From Aquificaceae bacterium (lineage in GTDB: Bacteria > Aquificota > Aquificia > Aquificales > Aquificaceae): DNA of 6,309 nucleotides. This document shows positions 5,321 through 6,309 of the stretch, in pieces (the stretch's first letter is position 1; every line of letters starts with the position of its first letter). Where the stretch lies: assembly GCA_015490105.1 (NCBI GenBank), contig WFYK01000180.1:1-6309 (forward strand). The letters are read 5' to 3'. The notes beneath the pieces were generated by a model, which worked only from the letters and a program-made list of their open reading frames with translations, ran no database searches and had not been told where the DNA came from. Both the position numbers and the translations under genes were made by a program.

Positions 5321-6309
5321 AGGGGAGGTTGGAAAAGGTGGCCCTGTTTTTTGTGCTATTTGTCTTCCTGAGCCTGTTTTTAAGCTGTAAAGGGGAGACA
5401 CCTGTAGTAAACGCCAAGCCGACCGTCCCCACTTTGGAGGCTTTCCAGAGGGAGCTCTCGAGGGTAGTAGACAAAGTATCCCCTTCCGTGGTGACCATAT
5501 TTGCGGTGAAGGAGGTTTCCGTAAATCCCTTCGAGCACTTTGACATACCCTTCGATATACCTTTCGAACCCTTCAGACGGCAGGAAAGGTCAATAGGCTC
5601 CGGTGTTATCGTCAAATACGAAGACGGCAAGTTTTACATACTGACCAACAACCACGTGGTAGAAGGTGCTAAACGCATAAGGGTCAGCTTCGACAAGCAT
5701 ACTGCCAAGAAGGCCCGCATTGTCGGGACGGATCCCAAAACCGACATAGCGGTTCTCGAAGTTTCCGCGGAAGGTATAGAGAATCCCCAAAGTCGTGTGG
5801 CGGTGCTCGGTGATTCAGACAAGGTCAAGGTAGGACAGATCGTAATAGCTATAGGAAACCCCTACGGACTCGAGAGAACCGTAACTATGGGTGTTGTGTC
5901 CGCTCTCAAGAGAACCATAGGCGTAACCCAGTATGAGAGCTTCATACAAACGGACGCGGCTATAAATCCGGGAAACTCGGGAGGGCCACTTATAAACATC
6001 TACGGCGAGGTAATAGGCATAAACACCGCCATAGTGGCTACAGGTCAAGGACTCGGCTTTGCAATACCCATAAACCTCGCCAAATGGGTGATGGATCAGA
6101 TCCTCGAAAAAGGAAAGGTCATAAGGGGATGGCTCGGTGTCGTAATACAAGACATAACGCCGGACATAGCGGAAGCTATAGATGTTAGGGAGGGAGTTCT
6201 CATAGCTCAAGTTATGCCCGGAAGTCCTGCGGACAAGGCGGGTTTGGAGGCGGGGGACATTGTTATAGAGGTGGACGGTAAGAAGATACGTGAAGCCAGA
6301 GAACTTCAG
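5317..6309 (+). CDS. HtrA/DegP/DegQ-type serine protease with PDZ domain (3' end cut by window edge)
   Basis: Envelope serine protease that degrades or holds misfolded proteins. The frame from ATG 5317 stays open for 331 codons to the right edge. Residues 1-24 form a signal peptide: charged KGRLEK, a run of Leu/Val/Phe, then LSC with C24. This suggests a lipoprotein, although the -3 residue is Phe rather than Leu. The chymotrypsin-like domain carries the full triad: H113 in TNNHVVEGA, D143 in DPKTDIAVLEV and S221 in GNSGGPL, with GNPYGL (180-185) and GFAIPI (247-252) typical of the family. A Phe/Pro/acidic stretch at 71-86 sits where related proteases have the LA loop region. A PDZ domain starts near 271 (GWLGV) and reaches GDIVIEVDG at 313-321; the rest of it and any second PDZ lie outside. 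The start overlaps bioC in ATGA, with a weak GTGAG upstream; GTG 5338 is an alternative start. Confidence 0.95.
   Translation, partial: MKGRLEKVALFFVLFVFLSLFLSCKGETPVVNAKPTVPTLEAFQRELSRVVDKVSPSVVTIFAVKEVSVNPFEHFDIPFDIPFEPFRRQERSIGSGVIVKYEDGKFYILTNNHVVEGAKRIRVSFDKHTAKKARIVGTDPKTDIAVLEVSAEGIENPQSRVAVLGDSDKVKVGQIVIAIGNPYGLERTVTMGVVSALKRTIGVTQYESFIQTDAAINPGNSGGPLINIYGEVIGINTAIVATGQGLGFAIPINLAKWVMDQILEKGKVIRGWLGVVIQDITPDIAEAIDVREGVLIAQVMPGSPADKAGLEAGDIVIEVDGKKIREARELQ

Noticed and set aside
5815..6210. Tyr/Ser-rich minus-strand open frame of 131 codons inside htrA
   Set aside because: Its odd composition comes from reading the complement of ATA- and GTA-rich codons of the htrA frame, which itself carries the full catalytic signature.
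1..6309. CRISPR arrays, insertion sequences, tRNA or rRNA genes, toxin-antitoxin pairs, riboswitches, terminator hairpins
   Set aside because: I looked for regular repeats, inverted ends, cloverleaf-like segments and U-tracts after hairpins and saw none. Coding sequence covers essentially the whole window.

Overview
The window reads as ordinary, very compact chromosomal DNA from a Gram-negative and probably thermophilic bacterium. The best guess is the Aquificota (Aquifex, Hydrogenobacter or Thermocrinis type). Three things support this. An LpxK lipid A kinase implies an outer membrane with lipopolysaccharide. Codon choice leans to AGG/AGA for Arg and ATA for Ile, in proteins rich in Lys and Glu. 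Consecutive genes overlap throughout. The lineage is inferred from general knowledge, not from a database match.

Layout. Bases 1-376 hold the 5' part of a minus-strand gene for a ParB/sulfiredoxin-like domain protein, which runs off the left edge. From base 375 to the right edge there are seven plus-strand genes: a potassium channel subunit (TrkH/KtrB family), its single-RCK regulatory subunit (KtrA type), the lipid A 4'-kinase LpxK, a HAD-superfamily phosphatase of the NagD-like class, a short alpha/beta hydrolase resembling BioH, the malonyl-ACP O-methyltransferase BioC, and an HtrA/DegP-type serine protease cut off by the right edge. The protease has no stop codon inside the window.

Each neighbouring pair on the plus strand overlaps, by 4, 4, 47, 13, 50 and 4 bases with the starts chosen here. 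There is no intergenic spacer, terminator, RNA gene, repeat array, mobile element or CRISPR. The divergent pair at the left also shares a start site: the two ATG codons lie on opposite strands of one CATG at 374-377. No stretch of more than 300 bases lacks a gene.

Function. KtrB and KtrA should form a gated potassium uptake system. LpxK acts in outer-membrane lipid A synthesis at the inner membrane. The BioH-like protein and BioC would supply the step that methylates, and later unmasks, the pimeloyl precursor of biotin. HtrA would handle envelope protein quality control. The HAD enzyme has no assignable substrate. Apart from bioH-bioC and ktrB-ktrA the genes share no pathway, so the run looks like the mixed operons common in compact genomes.

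I did not find a convincing undescribed system. The points most worth a second look are the shared divergent start site, an apparent excess of GATC tetramers that fades in the protease gene, AAGGAG-like purine runs placed just after three start codons, and the small BioH-like enzyme.
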